A stretch of DNA of 64,000 nt from Juglans regia (taxonomy: Eukaryota > Streptophyta > Magnoliopsida > Fagales > Juglandaceae). A model generated the notes under the pieces. The model was given only the letters and a program-made list of their open reading frames with translations, was not told where the DNA came from and did not search any database. Position 1 is the first letter of the stretch, and every line of letters begins with the position of its first letter. Shown here piece after piece: positions 24,828 through 37,528 of this stretch. Both the position numbers and the translations under genes were made by a program. Where the stretch lies: the NCBI RefSeq assembly GCF_001411555.2, contig NC_049912.1:25615722-25679721 (forward strand), written 5' to 3'.

Positions 24828-27800
24828 ATGTGGCGGAGATCGGCCTCTTTCATTCTCGACCAACGATATCAACACGACGCCGCATCAACGTCAAAACCCG
24901 AAACTCTGTCTCTGTCTCCGCCCCAAACGGAGTCGTCGCACATGGCGGCCTCCGTTGAGCCATTCAACCAAAACCCTAACCCTAAGATCTCGGCCTATTA
25001 CCAGACGAGGGCGGCCCACACAGGCGTCGTCACCCCCGACTGGCTAGCCCAGGCACAGGCTGCCGTCGGGCGCCAAACCGAGGACCTTCCCTTGCCGGAA
25101 CCTGACCTCAAGGAGTCCGACTCCGGCAAGTCCTTCAGCGTCATCCAAGAGTTCGACAACTGGCGGAAGCAGCCCGATCTCGCCGAGGCTGTCGCCGCAA
25201 TTAGGGCTTTGGCCGCGGTGATTAGGGCTAGCGAGGCCACCACCATGATGGAGCTCGAAATTGAGCTCAAGAAGGCCTCTGATTCTCTCAAAGTAAGTGT
25301 AATTCTTTATAATCTATTTTAAGTTAGAAGTGTATTGGATCAATTCTTTAAATGGAAAACATTATTACAAGTTGCTGTTACCACGTATTTGTCCCATTCT
25401 AAATTAACTTTGTTGAAAGATTTACATGTTTGTTGTCTGTCACGTTTATTCTCCTGGCGTTCATCTTTTAGTACTATGTTCGAAGATTTTACACAGCAAT
25501 ACCGTGACTTGGCTTGAATTATAAGTTTGGTGGTCTGGGAAGTTATAGTGACGCCATAGAATTTGTGAAAAAAAGAAAGATTCATATAATTGGAACGACC
25601 ATTTTGTTTGTGGCCTTACGATTTTTCTGTGGGAGTTTCTCATGTATAGCACCTCAGGTCAGTAAGAAATAGGTTGCAGTTGATGTATTTCTGGAAAGAA
25701 GCCCTTGAGAATTGGTATTGGGGTTTGGATGTGGAACTGCATATTAAATGTTTTTGACCATGTCTAAGTTGCAGGTCGTTGAGTTTGAGAGAGTGCATTC
25801 ATGTACAAATTTCAGATATCATGAATGTGTTGGTTTAGTCTTTGTGTTAATTAGTTGAAATGTTTATGCCAAAGAATTCATGTAGAATGAGCTGCTTATA
25901 GATTATAACTGTACATTATAGGTTAAACTTGTGGACATCAAGTGATTTAAAAATGTAGTTAGGCGAGGATATTTGGTAAAGTTGTTGCACATCCCCCTGG
26001 CAGGCAGATTTGGTAAAAAATTGAAAACAAAAATAAAGAGGAGAGATATCTGAAACAAATGTTTATTTTTAACAGAAGTGGCAAGCAAACGATATTGCAA
26101 AAATACCTATAAAAGAAACAAGGTTAGCGGCTCGAATTGATAAACTGTATCGTGATTTCTTATGGAGTGGGATAGGGGAAGAATTCAAATTTCACCTGAT
26201 CAGTTGGGATAAGGTGTGTAGACCAATCTCGTCAGGTGGTTTGGGTATAAAAAATTTAAGAACATTCAATCGGGCCCTGCTTGGGAAGTGGCTATGGAGG
26301 TATAACACAGAGACAGAAGCCTTATGGAAACTGGTAATTGATTGTAAATATGGAAGCTTATTTTTTTGGGGGGGGTAAGAAGAGGTAAATGGGGCCAGCG
26401 GTGTTGGAGTTTGGAAACACATTAGGCGTGGGTGGGGGGATTTCAGTAGACATACTAAATTGGTGTTGGGAAGGGGTTCTCGTATTAAGTTTTGGAGGGA
26501 CATATGGTGTGGGAATGAGGCTCTAAAGGATGCATTTCCAGCAGTTTTCCGAGTGGCACGCAATCGGGAAGCTTCAACAGAGTATCTTATGCTTCTATCA
26601 GGGGACCAAGTGCAGTGGAACGTCACGTTTAGTAGAGCGGCACAAGACTGGGAAGTGGACATTTTTTAGGCTTTTTTCAGTCTGGTTTATTCTGTGAAGC
26701 CGAATAGACAACAAGCTGATAAGATGTGGTGGACTCCTGCGGGTAAGGGCATTTTCTTAGTTCGATCATACTATAAGTCCATTTCCCAAGCCGTTAATAT
26801 TTCGTTCCCTTGGAGGAGACTTTGGCGAAATAAGGCGCCCCCGAAAGCGATCTTCTTTACATGGATAGCAGCGTTGGGGAAGATTCTGACTACCAACAAT
26901 TTGAGGAAGCGCCGGATAGTTATAGTAGACTGGTGTTATATGTGCAAGAGATATGGCGAGTCAGTGGAACACCTTTTGCTACATTGCGAGACAACTAGAG
27001 CCTTGTGGGTGTAAGTCTTTAGCCGGATAGAGTTATCTTTTGTTATGCCTACAACTGTGGTAGATCTACTGGCCAGCTGGACACTTCCAAGAGGAGTTCA
27101 ACAGGCGGTGTGGAAAATGATCTCGATCTGTATTATGTGGTGTATATGGCAAGAGTGGAACGATCGGACTTTCGAAAACAAGGAGCGGTCTTCGGAGGAA
27201 CTTAGAACTCTATTTTTCTAAGTGTGGCGGGTAGACTTGAGAAGTTACAGAGAAACTTTCTGTGGGGGGGCTTGGGAGAGGAGTTTAAATTCCACTTAGT
27301 TAAGTGGGAGATGGTATGTCGGCCTATCTCCAATGGCGGTTTGGGTGTCAGAAATTTGAGAGTTTTTAATCGAGCTTTACTAGGCAAATGGTTGTGGAGA
27401 TATACCAAGGAACCAGAGGCCTTATGGAAGACTGTGATTGAAAGCAAATATGGTGATCTAGGGGAGGGGTGGTGTACCAGAGAAGTTAGAGGAACAGCAG
27501 GTAAGGGGTTATGGAAATACATTAGAAGAGGATGGGAGGTTTTCCAGCGATACACTAGATTGCACTTGGGGACAGGTGTCAAGATCAGATTTTGGAAGGA
27601 TGCATAGTGTAGTACCAGTGTTCTACTAGATCTGTTTCCGTCTCTTTTCTTGATTGCAAGTAACAAAGATGCCACAGTGGCGGAGGTTATGGAAGTCTCA
27701 GTCTCAGGTAGAAACATTCACTGGAACATCAATTTCAACCGAGCGGCACAGGATTGGGAGATGGAAAGTTTTGTAGAATTTTATAGCCTCTTATATTCTG

Positions 27801-30524
27801 TTCGACCGAACATTCAGCAGGAAGATGAGTTGTGGTGGCATCCTGCAGGGAAAGGGGTATTCTCAGCTTGCTCTTTCTATAAGGTTCTCACACAAGAGCC
27901 AGAGATACAGTTTCCTTGGAGAAAGTTTTGGCGTCATAAGGCTCCTCCCAAAACCTCTTTCTTTGTGTGGACAGCGTCTTTGGGTAAGATCCTCACTACG
28001 GATAATCTAAGAAAGAGGAGGATAATTATTGCAGATTGGTGCTGTATGTGTAAAAGCGGGGGTGAGTCGGTAAATCATTTACTTTTACACTGTGAGATAG
28101 CTAAGGCTATTTGGGACGAGGTGTTTAAAAGGATGGATATGGCGTGGGTGATGCCGAAAACAGTTTTGGATGTATTGGCTTGCTGGAATTCTATCCGTGG
28201 GATGAGACAGATTAAAGCAGTATGGAAGATGATCCCTATCTGTATTATGTGGTGTCTATGGTAGGAATGAAATGAGAGGACTTTTGAAGACAAAGAGAGA
28301 TATGTGGAGGAGCTAAAATTGTTATTTTTTAGAACTCTTTGTACTTAGGCCATTGCTGTAGACTTAAATGGCATGGACCTTCATGAATTCCTAGTTTCCA
28401 ACATGCCTACATAAACAGGGCATTTTCTTTGTATCGTGTTACTTTGGTGATTTAATAAAGTCTTATTTTACTTATTAAAAAAAAAAAAAAAAGAACTCTA
28501 TTTTTCTGTACTTTATGTTTATGGGCCATTGCTCTAGATTTTAATGGCCTGAATTTTCATGACTTTCTAGTTTCCCTTACTTTGACCTAGATAGGTCTTA
28601 TCTCTTGTATATCATCTTGTATACTTGGGTTTTGACTATCTCTATTTATATAATATCGATTACTTATAAAAAAAAAAAAATATTGCAAAAATAATGGTTC
28701 AGCCATGGGGAATTGTAATATGTGTTTGTGACAAAGTTGGGGCAATGTGGGAGAGAAAAGTAGTGTCACTGTCTGCTATGTGGGTGGTCCACTAAATCTG
28801 TTCACCTATATATAGATTAGATTGCCAATTAATATGTTTAACCTGTATCTGCTGTCCAGTCATGGGACACGACCTCCATCTCCTTGACAGCAGGCTGTGA
28901 TCTGTTCATGCGCTATGTAACTAGAACTTCAGCTCTAGAATACGAGGACTTCAATTCAGCTAGGTCTCGCTTGATTGAACGTGCAGAGAAGTTTGGTGAG
29001 ATATCTTATAAGGTAACTAAGCTAATAACGACTATATGATGTTTTGCGATGGTGTCGTGAAGCCCCTATTAGCACAACTAATTGTCTTAATGTTGCAGGC
29101 ACGCAGGATAATTGCAATGCTTAGTCAGGATTTTATTTTTGATGGTTGTACCATTTTGGTGCATGGTTTTTCTAGAGTTGTGTTGGAAGTGCTGAAGACA
29201 GCTGCTCAGAATAAGAAACTCTTCCGGGTCTTATGCACAGGTTTTATTTTGTCAACACCCTCTTTTTGCATTGGAGTATCCTTTAATTGGATTAAATCAA
29301 AATTAGCACCATTTCTATTGGCAGCACTAGCTATTTGGGATCTTGTTTATTTGGTATTGGAGCCTTTACTTACATCTTCAAGAGCCTCAGTTGCAAATAA
29401 GCAAGGTTGCAAGAAATAACATTATCTTCTTGGTGCATAACTTGATCAATATCATCTGTCATTGAAAGTGGTCCAAGTGGATGATTTCTGAGTAGTTATA
29501 TACCTGTCCATTGAGTATGGTTCCCTGCTCCAGTAACACGTACCAGGGGTTCTAGCCTTACATCTGCATATCATATCGTAACTCATGATGATACTATTCT
29601 TGAATGAATGAGTGAGCGGTGTCTGCATCTCTTAGGGCAGGTTTGGGTAGTGAGATTAGAATTTTGTATTTAAAATATTATTTTTTAATATTATTATTGT
29701 TTTGAAATTTGAAAAATATGTTTTGGGATTGGAAAAATGTGTATTGGGATTTGAAAAAGTTGAATTGTTTATTATATTTTGTATGGAGATTTGAAAAATG
29801 TGTAATAATGAGATGAGATGAGAATTTTGTGTTTTGCTGTTTAGACTTTCCATATTGTGTCGTGATGATTTTCCATATCTTATCATTTCTTACCACCAAA
29901 TTTAAATTTGCATGCTGTAAAATGCAGAGGGAAGACCAGATAGAACAGGTTTACGATTATCTAACGAGCTGGCTAAGCTTGATGTTCCTGTGAAGCTTCT
30001 AATTGACTCTGCAGCGGCCTATAGTATGGATGAGGTCGATATGGTATTTGTTGGGGCAGATGGGGTGGTTGAGAGTGGGGGTATTATTAATATGATGGGA
30101 ACGTACCAAATTGCACTGGTGGCACACAGCATGAACAAACCAGTTTATGTGGCTGCTGAAAGCTACAAGGTATGCCAAAATTTGTTCTTTACGGTATCAA
30201 AAACTGCATGATGAATTGGACCAATTCACTTTGTTGCATTTATCACATTTTCTTAAACATGGTGTTTTTTCTTACAAGAATTATACGAGATTGATAATTT
30301 GATACGACTCTTTGCAGTTTGCTCGCCTTTACCCATTGGACCAGAAAGACATGGCCCCTGCTTTACGTCCCATTGATTTTGGGGTGCCCATCCCCTCCAA
30401 GGTTGAGGTCGAAACGTCTGCTCGGGATTATACACCTCCTCAATATCTTACGTTACTCTTCACGGATTTGGGTGTCCTCACTCCATCTGTGGTCAGTGAT
30501 GAGCTCATCCAGCTCTACTTATAG
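24828..30524 (+). CDS. Translation initiation factor eIF2B subunit alpha, 402 aa
   Basis: eIF2B is the guanine-nucleotide exchange factor that recycles eIF2; the alpha subunit belongs to its regulatory core. Five exons, 24828-25292, 28860-29012, 29099-29240, 29928-30169 and 30318-30524, join in frame to 402 residues. Conserved features: [20 protein letters not shown] (exon 1 end), [46 protein letters not shown] with [19 protein letters not shown], and the C-terminus [19 protein letters not shown] that is nearly identical across eukaryotes. Residues 1 to about 85 form a plant-type extension beginning [14 protein letters not shown]; a second in-frame ATG at 24942 (MAASVEPF) could also serve. 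Intron 1 is 3.57 kb and mostly nested LINE sequence; the splice sites are intact, so I expect a working gene. Confidence 0.95.
26106..28679 (+). mobile_element. 5'-truncated LINE (outer copy), interrupted by a second LINE
   Basis: The 14-bp duplication ATATTGCAAAAATA flanks it (26092-26105, 28680-28693) and the right side ends in a poly-A tract. It encodes the C-terminal part of a plant LINE ORF2: [20 protein letters not shown], then [20 protein letters not shown] and [20 protein letters not shown], the reverse-transcriptase-associated zinc-binding region (zf-RVT). Stops and frame changes (for example after DWEVDIF and after TTRALWV) show it is dead. The coding 3' part stops at 27219 and resumes at 28492, where the inner copy is inserted. 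Confidence 0.9.
27220..28491 (+). mobile_element. 5'-truncated LINE (inner copy) nested in the first
   Basis: A 16-bp duplication AGAACTCTATTTTTCT (27204-27219 and 28492-28507) brackets a 1272-bp insert ending in poly-A. It encodes [40 protein letters not shown] and the zinc-binding [20 protein letters not shown], closely like the copy in the ARID gene. In-frame stops (for example TAG at 27605 and near 28262) make it non-functional. Being inside the outer copy, it is the younger insertion. Confidence 0.92.
29636..29852. mobile_element. Probable MITE in eIF2B alpha intron 3
   Basis: It begins GGGCAGGTTTGGGTAGTGAG and ends in GAGATGAGATGAGAATTTTG, the composition of the short inverted-repeat family seen elsewhere here. 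The right terminus and duplication are unclear, so borders are approximate. Confidence 0.45.
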
Positions 30525-32522
30525 GCGTGTTATGGCTACAATTTTGTCTCATTTACTGTTTTCCAGATCATGATGTAAGAATGCTTTGTGTCATGGAGAT
30601 ATTCTGGACTCAATGAATGAATGAATGTTAAGTTTGGTTAGCATTGGTGGATTTTTCTGTGCACTTGGTAAATGATCAGGCACGCATATGTGCACATGTT
30701 CACACAGACATGTATTCCTATGTGCAGGTACATGCATGCCTGTGCATCAGGTGCGAACTTTTTGTTTTTGTTTTTGTTTGTAGTGTTTTGTTTTTGTGGT
30801 GGGCCCCACTTATACTGTTCTGTTTTCGTCATTTGTTTTGATTTTGGAATTGGTGCTTTTGATGTTGGAGTCGTTGGTTTATTTGCTTTTGTTCAGGGTT
30901 TATTGGACTCCCAATAAGCTTACTCGGAAGGCCCTTGTTTGATAAGATAGGAGAATATTTGCTTTTTAGAATTTTTGGATGCCATGCCCCACTTGATATG
31001 AGAGCCTGTAAAAATATACAAACTTGAATACTTCCCTTCTCTTAACAGTATAACAAAACTTGATCAAATATGAAGTGGGCCCTTCATTTATAGGCCTCAT
31101 TTGTAACTATTTTCCCTTTATATAGAGATTTTGTTGGGTTTCATGAATACCATGGTTGTGGGCCATCTTCTAGCTTGCTTCCATTTACATGGGCCTTAAT
31201 TTTTCCCCAGTCGCTCCTGACAAGACTTACGGGCCCTACAAATTTCAATCCAAAAAAATACTCAATTTTAAAAAAAAAATAGAGCTATCATTAAAAAAAA
31301 CTAATTTTTTTATATAAATATCGGATTTATCTATTTTTTTTAAATGAAGTACGTGGAAATTGTAAATTTCAAGATTGTATATATCATTTCTCTGTATGAT
31401 AATGTGCACGGTTTAAAAAGAAAAAAAAACAAAAAACTTAATTGGAAGCTCTTTTCCTATCCAATTTTGTTGATGAACTTATATTACTTGCAGCATGTTA
31501 TCATCAATTCCGTGCTTTGTATCTGTGGCGCCACCCATTGAATCATCTGAGATCGTCGGACATTTGATTTAATTAGGAATGCTTGCCACTCACCAGTCAC
31601 ACGTGGATCCTGTTGATAACTTGATGTGCGACTGTTCATTTGATTTCAGCCCCATCAGAATCATTAAAATGGTTAGACTTATCCATCCAATTAAATCATC
31701 AAATTTTAGACGTATGTCGAAAATCAATCCTTTTATTAGTTTCCGTGTTCTATATTTTCTTTTCCGTATAAACTTACTCAAGGAGAGAGCTAATTAATAG
31801 CCATTTGATTCATAAATCGGTCTTAGATTTTTGATCCCGACCGTATAAAATCAATGCTGGGTGGAAGTTTATTTTGTTTTTATTTTTCTTAATAGGAGTA
31901 CCTATGTTTCCCAAGGGATGCAAGAGCTCCCAAATCCCATTACTTTTTTCTCGAACAGCACATGAAATGTTTTTCCACACTATCCTTACGTTTTTCGCTT
32001 CTTTCACGTTTCTCATTAAAGTTTAGACCTAAGAAAATGTTGTGCCTTTTGGTGGGTCCAAACAAAACAAAACAAAAAAGCCCTAAAAAATGTCCAACTA
32101 TGTTATCCTTGGGAAAGAGCATGCACTGCTAAACTCGGCCGATAAAGATTATAATGAGTAGTACTGCAGTTATAAAGTGATTATATAAAAATAATTTCAT
32201 CAATTAACGTCGTTTTATATAATCCGTCAGATCTACTTTATAATAAAAATAATTTTATAATCTGATAAGCTAGATTAATGCACATCAATTTCTAGAATTA
32301 TCTTTATATATTATTTTATAATTAGAGTATTTCTCTTGTAATATAGAACAATCAGAAGCAAAATGGAGCACGTAAGAAACTGAATAACAATAGTAAAACA
32401 TGTTATTTTCTCCTTTTGACATTATTCTGAACTGTGTACAAAGAGCCTTTAAATGTCTCTCTCTCCTTCACTTCAGAACTCTCATCAAATTCCTCTCTCT
32501 CTCTCTCTCTCTGTTCATAAAA
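30525..32522. other. Spacer between eIF2B alpha and FLZ gene
   Basis: The first part is the eIF2B alpha 3' region, T/G-rich from 30750 to 30900. From 31260 it is A/T-rich. A CT microsatellite (about 32489-32513) lies in the presumed 5' leader of the FLZ gene. I see no additional gene. Confidence 0.55.
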
Positions 32523-33210
32523 ATGCTTCCAAGGTTATGGAGTCCTTTCAAGTTGGAGGATAAAGAGATCATCATCAATGGGGAGAGCATAAAAAATAAG
32601 TGCTCAAAAAATATTTCATTAGCTGTTGGGTTGCAAATCCTTGTACAGATTTCACATGGTGAATCCAATGTTCTTGTGAAATCTCATGCAATATCGAAAA
32701 GCCAACCAACATCTCAAGCGCGTGATCATGTTCAGACCAAATCTCTTGAATATTCTTGTTTTCTGAAAACATGTCGGTTATGCAGCAAGAAATTAAGCCC
32801 ACATGAAGATGTATACATGTACAGGTAAACTCATCTATAAAGATCGATCATGTATATATTGTATTATAGAACTGTTTATAACTGATGAAAGTTCATTGCT
32901 TTTCCTAGAAGATCAAAATTTTTTAAATCGAGAAATCGTTTGGCTTGTGATTGTGAGCGTTTAATATATATTTCGTTAATGCAGGGGTGACCAAGGGTTT
33001 TGCAGTGTAAAGTGCCGCGACAGCCAAATAGTTTTGGATGAAATGAGAGAAGTAGAAAGTACTTCTACCAAGCAAATGCTATCACCTTATCATGGGCATC
33101 GTTGCAACAGTGGCCGGCGTGAGACTCAAATCCTCCTGCAGGAATTCCGTCAGCTACATGAGCGTAGGCCGAGGATCCGTTGTCAAGCAAATTGGGCAAT
33201 AGTTTCATAG
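32523..33210 (+). CDS. FCS-like zinc finger (FLZ/DUF581) protein, 175 aa
   Basis: FLZ proteins are plant adaptors that bind the SnRK1 energy-sensing kinase through their zinc finger. Two exons, 32523-32824 and 32985-33210, join in frame to 175 residues. The finger lies at about residues 79-119: SCFLKTCRLCSKKLSP, then VYMYRGDQGFCSVKCR, with the paired Cys at 84/87 and 107/111 and the diagnostic FCSxxCR. The intron falls inside the R codon just before GDQGFCS. The N-terminus MLPRLWSPFKLEDKEI followed by KNISLAVGLQILVQI is the usual variable part. The C-terminal tail is basic. Start chosen as the first ATG in frame with the finger after a CT-rich leader. Confidence 0.92.
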
Positions 33211-35307
33211 CCTCATTGCTCATACACTCACTCTATTTTACTATTGTTTTCAGGTGCAGATCGGAAGCAATGCACTGAATGTGTTGTGGTGTGGAGTGAG
33301 AATTTCTGAAAGAATATCTGTTGTAAATATTTTTGCTCTATTTGGTGTATAAATTATAAAACAAGTAGAAAGATTTTCACCCAAAAAGAAAAAGAGAAAG
33401 AAAATCAGTGCTTTTGTTTCCCTTTCGATTGCTGGATAAGCATCACTTTAGTTATCATTCTTGCCCGTCGCTTTCTTTCAGCTTCGTCTGTTACCATAAG
33501 GCCATAGCAAGTGGGCCGGCCTGAAAGATATACCGCTGCTTTCTTTTCTAATTTTTCAGCATTATCGATGCTTTGATGTTTGCAGCAGCAGCTTCTTTGT
33601 CTAGTTAGACAAAAAGGGCAGTAGTTTTATAGCATTGTTTCATAGTTGGCAGAGAGAGAGAGCTCCTGCTGATCCCATTTGTCATGACAATAACGTTGTA
33701 TTTGTCATATTGATCTGTAAATTAGGCTGGTTTGATAAAGCGATCATCTCACATTATTACAATTTTTTTAAATTCTCACACAAAATATAATAAATAGTAT
33801 GAACTTGGAATGAAAATCATGTAAACACTTTGATCTTTTGCTCATCCGATGAAAATCTAATCTTCTATCAAGGAAATGTAGCAAGAGCTGAATTGATTAT
33901 GCATTGAGTTCGAAAGGCAGATAATGTTCAATCCTATGAGCAAGGTCTTTGGTTCAGTTTTTAGACAATTGATGATTTAATATAGTATGTAACTAAAAAG
34001 ATTTGTCGAGAGTTTTACTTGGATTTCACTTATCATTATTTTGAGTTAGTTTTTATATCTAAGATGATTCTATTAGGAAATTAACTTGTTTATTAACATA
34101 GATTAGTTCGATTTTAGAAAACTTAGATAATGTTTTTGGATGTATGAGTTAAAATGGTGAAAATTAGGTATTGTTGTGCCATCAATATCAGTCTCTCTTC
34201 TTTAATCCACGACACTCACAAATTCACGCTAATCCTTCCTTCATAATCCCTAGCTATGACTAGCTCGGATAAAAGAGAGTTCCGTATAGGCAAGCTCATT
34301 CATTGCCTGCTACACAAAGAAAGGAACTATTTTTTTTTTTTAGATTACTCACAATAGATTCTTCATTTTATATTTTAAAATACATCATTAAAATTTATTT
34401 TTTCTATTTTACATACTGACTTTTACAATATATCATACATCAGCTTATCTATTTTTTCTTTATATCATTTAAATATTATACTTGTTAATTTTTTTATTCA
34501 TTATAACAATTTTCTCTAATTACTAATGATATCATCATATCTTTTGATATTTGGAATATCTGATCATATACAATATCATATAATTATGTTCTATTTTAAA
34601 TTAATCCAAATTTATAAGCTAAATCAAAATATAAATTAATTTAAAAAATAAGATATTTTGTTTGCATTCGAAAAATAGTTCACTTGAAAATATGGAATTG
34701 TTATTTGAAAGAAACTCAAAAGCTAAAAATCATTATTTGAGCAAAACTCGGTGCCTAGGGTGTTATTTGAGAGAAACACAGAGTCTTTGACGCTAAACAA
34801 ATAAGAAAGTGTGGGAGAGAGAGAGAGAGAGGAGGTCTAAAATGAAGATAAAAGATTTTGAAGAAATGGAAAAACCAGACAACGAGAGATAAATTAATTA
34901 AAAATGTTTTACATGAATGAACAGTTCCCTCTAGATGTAGCGGGATCACTGTAGCAAAATAGAAAATAAAGATGAAATACAACATCTATTGTAGGTCATT
35001 CTTGAACAAATTTCTTCATATTTTAAAGAAAAATATATTATAGAGCATCTATTGAGAATGCTCTAAGCTAAATCTCACCGCATATTTGCTCATCGATCTT
35101 CCATACACAAACATATAAGGATTTGTTTTTATATAAGTATTAGGTTTACAAGGATATATAATTTTAAGAAGATGTGGTAGTTAAATCTGTATTACACTAA
35201 AAAAAAAATTATAATCTAAAAGGTACATCAAGTAACGATGTTATTTGTATTTTTCTTTATATCAAATAATTCTTTATTTTTATGGGAGGAAATAAGGACT
35301 ATAAAAA

Positions 35308-35530
35308 TGGTTGGTTTGGTTACACAAAATTAAATTATTTTATCTCATCTCATATGATATAATCATTATAATTTTTTTAAATTCTCACACAAAATATAAT
35401 AAATAATTCAATTTTTTCAAAATTTAAAATAAAAATAATGTTAAAAAATAATATTATAATAATATTTTATTCAACTTTTAATAAAACATCACATCTCATC
35501 TCATTTGAACTGCGTAACCAAACAATACCT
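35308..35530. mobile_element. MITE with GTTTGGTTACRCA inverted ends
   Basis: The left end GGTTGGTTTGGTTACACA and the reverse-complemented right end GGTATTGTTTGGTTACGCAG pair, and ATCTCATCTCAT occurs inside both ends. The interior ATTCTCACACAAAATATAAT is shared with the copies at about 33770 and 23.4 kb. The duplication is not clear. Confidence 0.6.
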
Positions 35531-36218
35531 AACTTAACCGATTTAGATTGAGAGATGAGTCGAGTCATTTTATTACTATTTATAACTTTTAACTCATAAA
35601 TCTTATTACTATTCGCAACTTATTTTATCTCTCAATATCTGTCAATCCAAACGGGTAAGGCTTTCTTCCTCTTCGGCTTTTTCAAACCGTGAGAATGAGC
35701 AAAGAATGGTGCTATACAGATTACTAAGCCGAATCCATATAATTTTGAATACAAGTGATCATAACGTACTCCAGAGCCTGCTAGTGAGTAGATGCACCGC
35801 ATGAAGCCTTTTCTTGATAAGTGGTATAAAGTGCTCTCTATGTTGCCAATTTTCTTGCAAGATTTCGATTCAACACGTGCAGAAAACTCAACTTTCATTA
35901 CCAAAACCAGCAAGATATCGCTGAGGAATGCTGTTCGATGACACTTACGTAGTATTGCTGTTAATTCTACATATCATCTTACTACAAATTTTTCACGTTT
36001 CTTTGATGAAGTTATAACGAGTTTTAGGAGAGAAGAAGAAGAACAAGAAGAGCCCATAAAAATAAAAATTAAAAAACGGAAGGAACAAGAAGAGGAGCCA
36101 AAACTCGGCCAATGGCTGTGCAATTGCGATTAGTTATCAACCCTGCAACTTACGGCATTTTCCACGAGTTGTACAATTAAAGCTGACTTTTTGAATTTTT
36201 TTTGTCGTTATTAATTTC

Positions 36219-36221
<3 letters not shown>

Positions 36222-36253
<32 letters not shown>
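36222..36253. repeat. GA dinucleotide microsatellite
   Basis: About sixteen GA units in spacer DNA upstream of the ARID-PHD gene. Confidence 0.85.
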
Positions 36254-36256
<3 letters not shown>

Positions 36257-37528
36257 TGATGGACTGGACACTGGAGTTTCGAAACAAAGGGGAGCAGGCC
36301 TCGTGTAGCCGAACGAAGATCAAAAAGAAGCATGAAAATGAACATACAAAAAAAGAAAGAAACGTAGGACTACGGGTAAAACTAGTAAATAAATCCGAGG
36401 TTCTGTTTGACTTTTAATCTATCTATTGGAGAACTGACTACGTCGTTACATTCACGAAGTCCGAATCTTTTGGCCACCCACTTAATGCAAATTATCCCGA
36501 AAACTTTTATCTCTATGGATTTTAGGTCCTACTATTCGTTTGGTTCGATTACTTAGAAGAAAAGAGAACCTTACCGACGAGTACTTGTTTAATTATTTGT
36601 TCACAAAAAATACATCTTTGGATTTTTTTTTGGTTTCTGTTTCCTATGAGAGCTTTTACTTTATGTGTTCGTCAAAGGGCCTTATAGTTGTAATCTCTGT
36701 CGCCCTCTTTTATTTCTTTTCCTTAGTTTTGATGTTTGACCTGAGGTTAGATTTGTCTGACTCATACTGTTTTAACACTTGAGAATAATATAATCTGATT
36801 TTGGGCTTTTGATTGTTTTTCTTTCGTGGAGTGTAAATTGGGATATAAAAAAAAAGTTCTTATTTTTATAGATTCATTTTTTCGAAATAAAAAATTTGAG
36901 AAGTGAATTTTAAGGGCCTAGGGTTACCTTTTTCTTACTTTGCTTGTCCATTCAGTGCTTGTTTATGATTCTACAAGCCGCGGACTCACTTGGATCATCG
37001 ATGTTTCTCGATTCCCCCTTCTGGGTAGTTGAAGACCTTTAATCCCCGGATGGGTCGGTGGGTTTTCTGTTTTATCGTCTGAAGGGGTGAGTTTTCCTCC
37101 TTATCCGATCTGGGTCTTGGCTATTTCCTCGGTTTTGATAGCTTTCGGCATTGAAAATTGAGGGCTTTTCAACATTTTATTCGATCAGTGGTAGAAAATT
37201 GATTAATTTTGCTCATATCTCCATGATAAGGATATAGGGTTTGATTTGCTTCGGTTCTGGATTCCCTGGCCTTTTAGTGTTTGGGTGGTGAATTCTGGCT
37301 TGGTGGCTGGGATTTGGGTTGTTTGCTTGCTTAGATTTTTAGGATCTGCTTGTGGGTCTTGATGGGTTGTGGGCGGATTCTCCTTTGGGGTGGAAATTGG
37401 TGCAGAGTTTGAATCAAGTGGGTGTCATGATTTCGGGTTCCAAGTGTTCTGTAAGAAGCTTGTGAGGCTTTTTGGCATAAGAGAATTGGTGGTTCTACTC
37501 TCCCGGAAAGAGAATACTAGCATTGTGA

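Larger units (their letters stand above)
33211..37528. other. Spacer between FLZ and ARID-PHD genes
   Basis: It holds a partial MITE (about 33723-33810, with AATTTTTTTAAATTCTCACA), a fuller copy at about 35308-35530, a decayed inverted-repeat tract (about 35535-35655), and a GA microsatellite at about 36222-36253. From about 36900 the sequence becomes G/T-rich and looks like the 5' leader, possibly with a leader intron, of the ARID gene. A minus-strand open frame at 35632-35913 resembles no known protein. Confidence 0.5.

Noticed and set aside
27202..27717. Long minus-strand open frame of 171 codons
   Set aside because: It is the antisense shadow of the LINE coding strand; an equivalent shadow occurs at 26192-26662 and 39371-39625.
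35632..35913. Minus-strand open frame of 93 codons
   Set aside because: No recognisable motif, no splice context, and it overlaps decayed inverted-repeat DNA.
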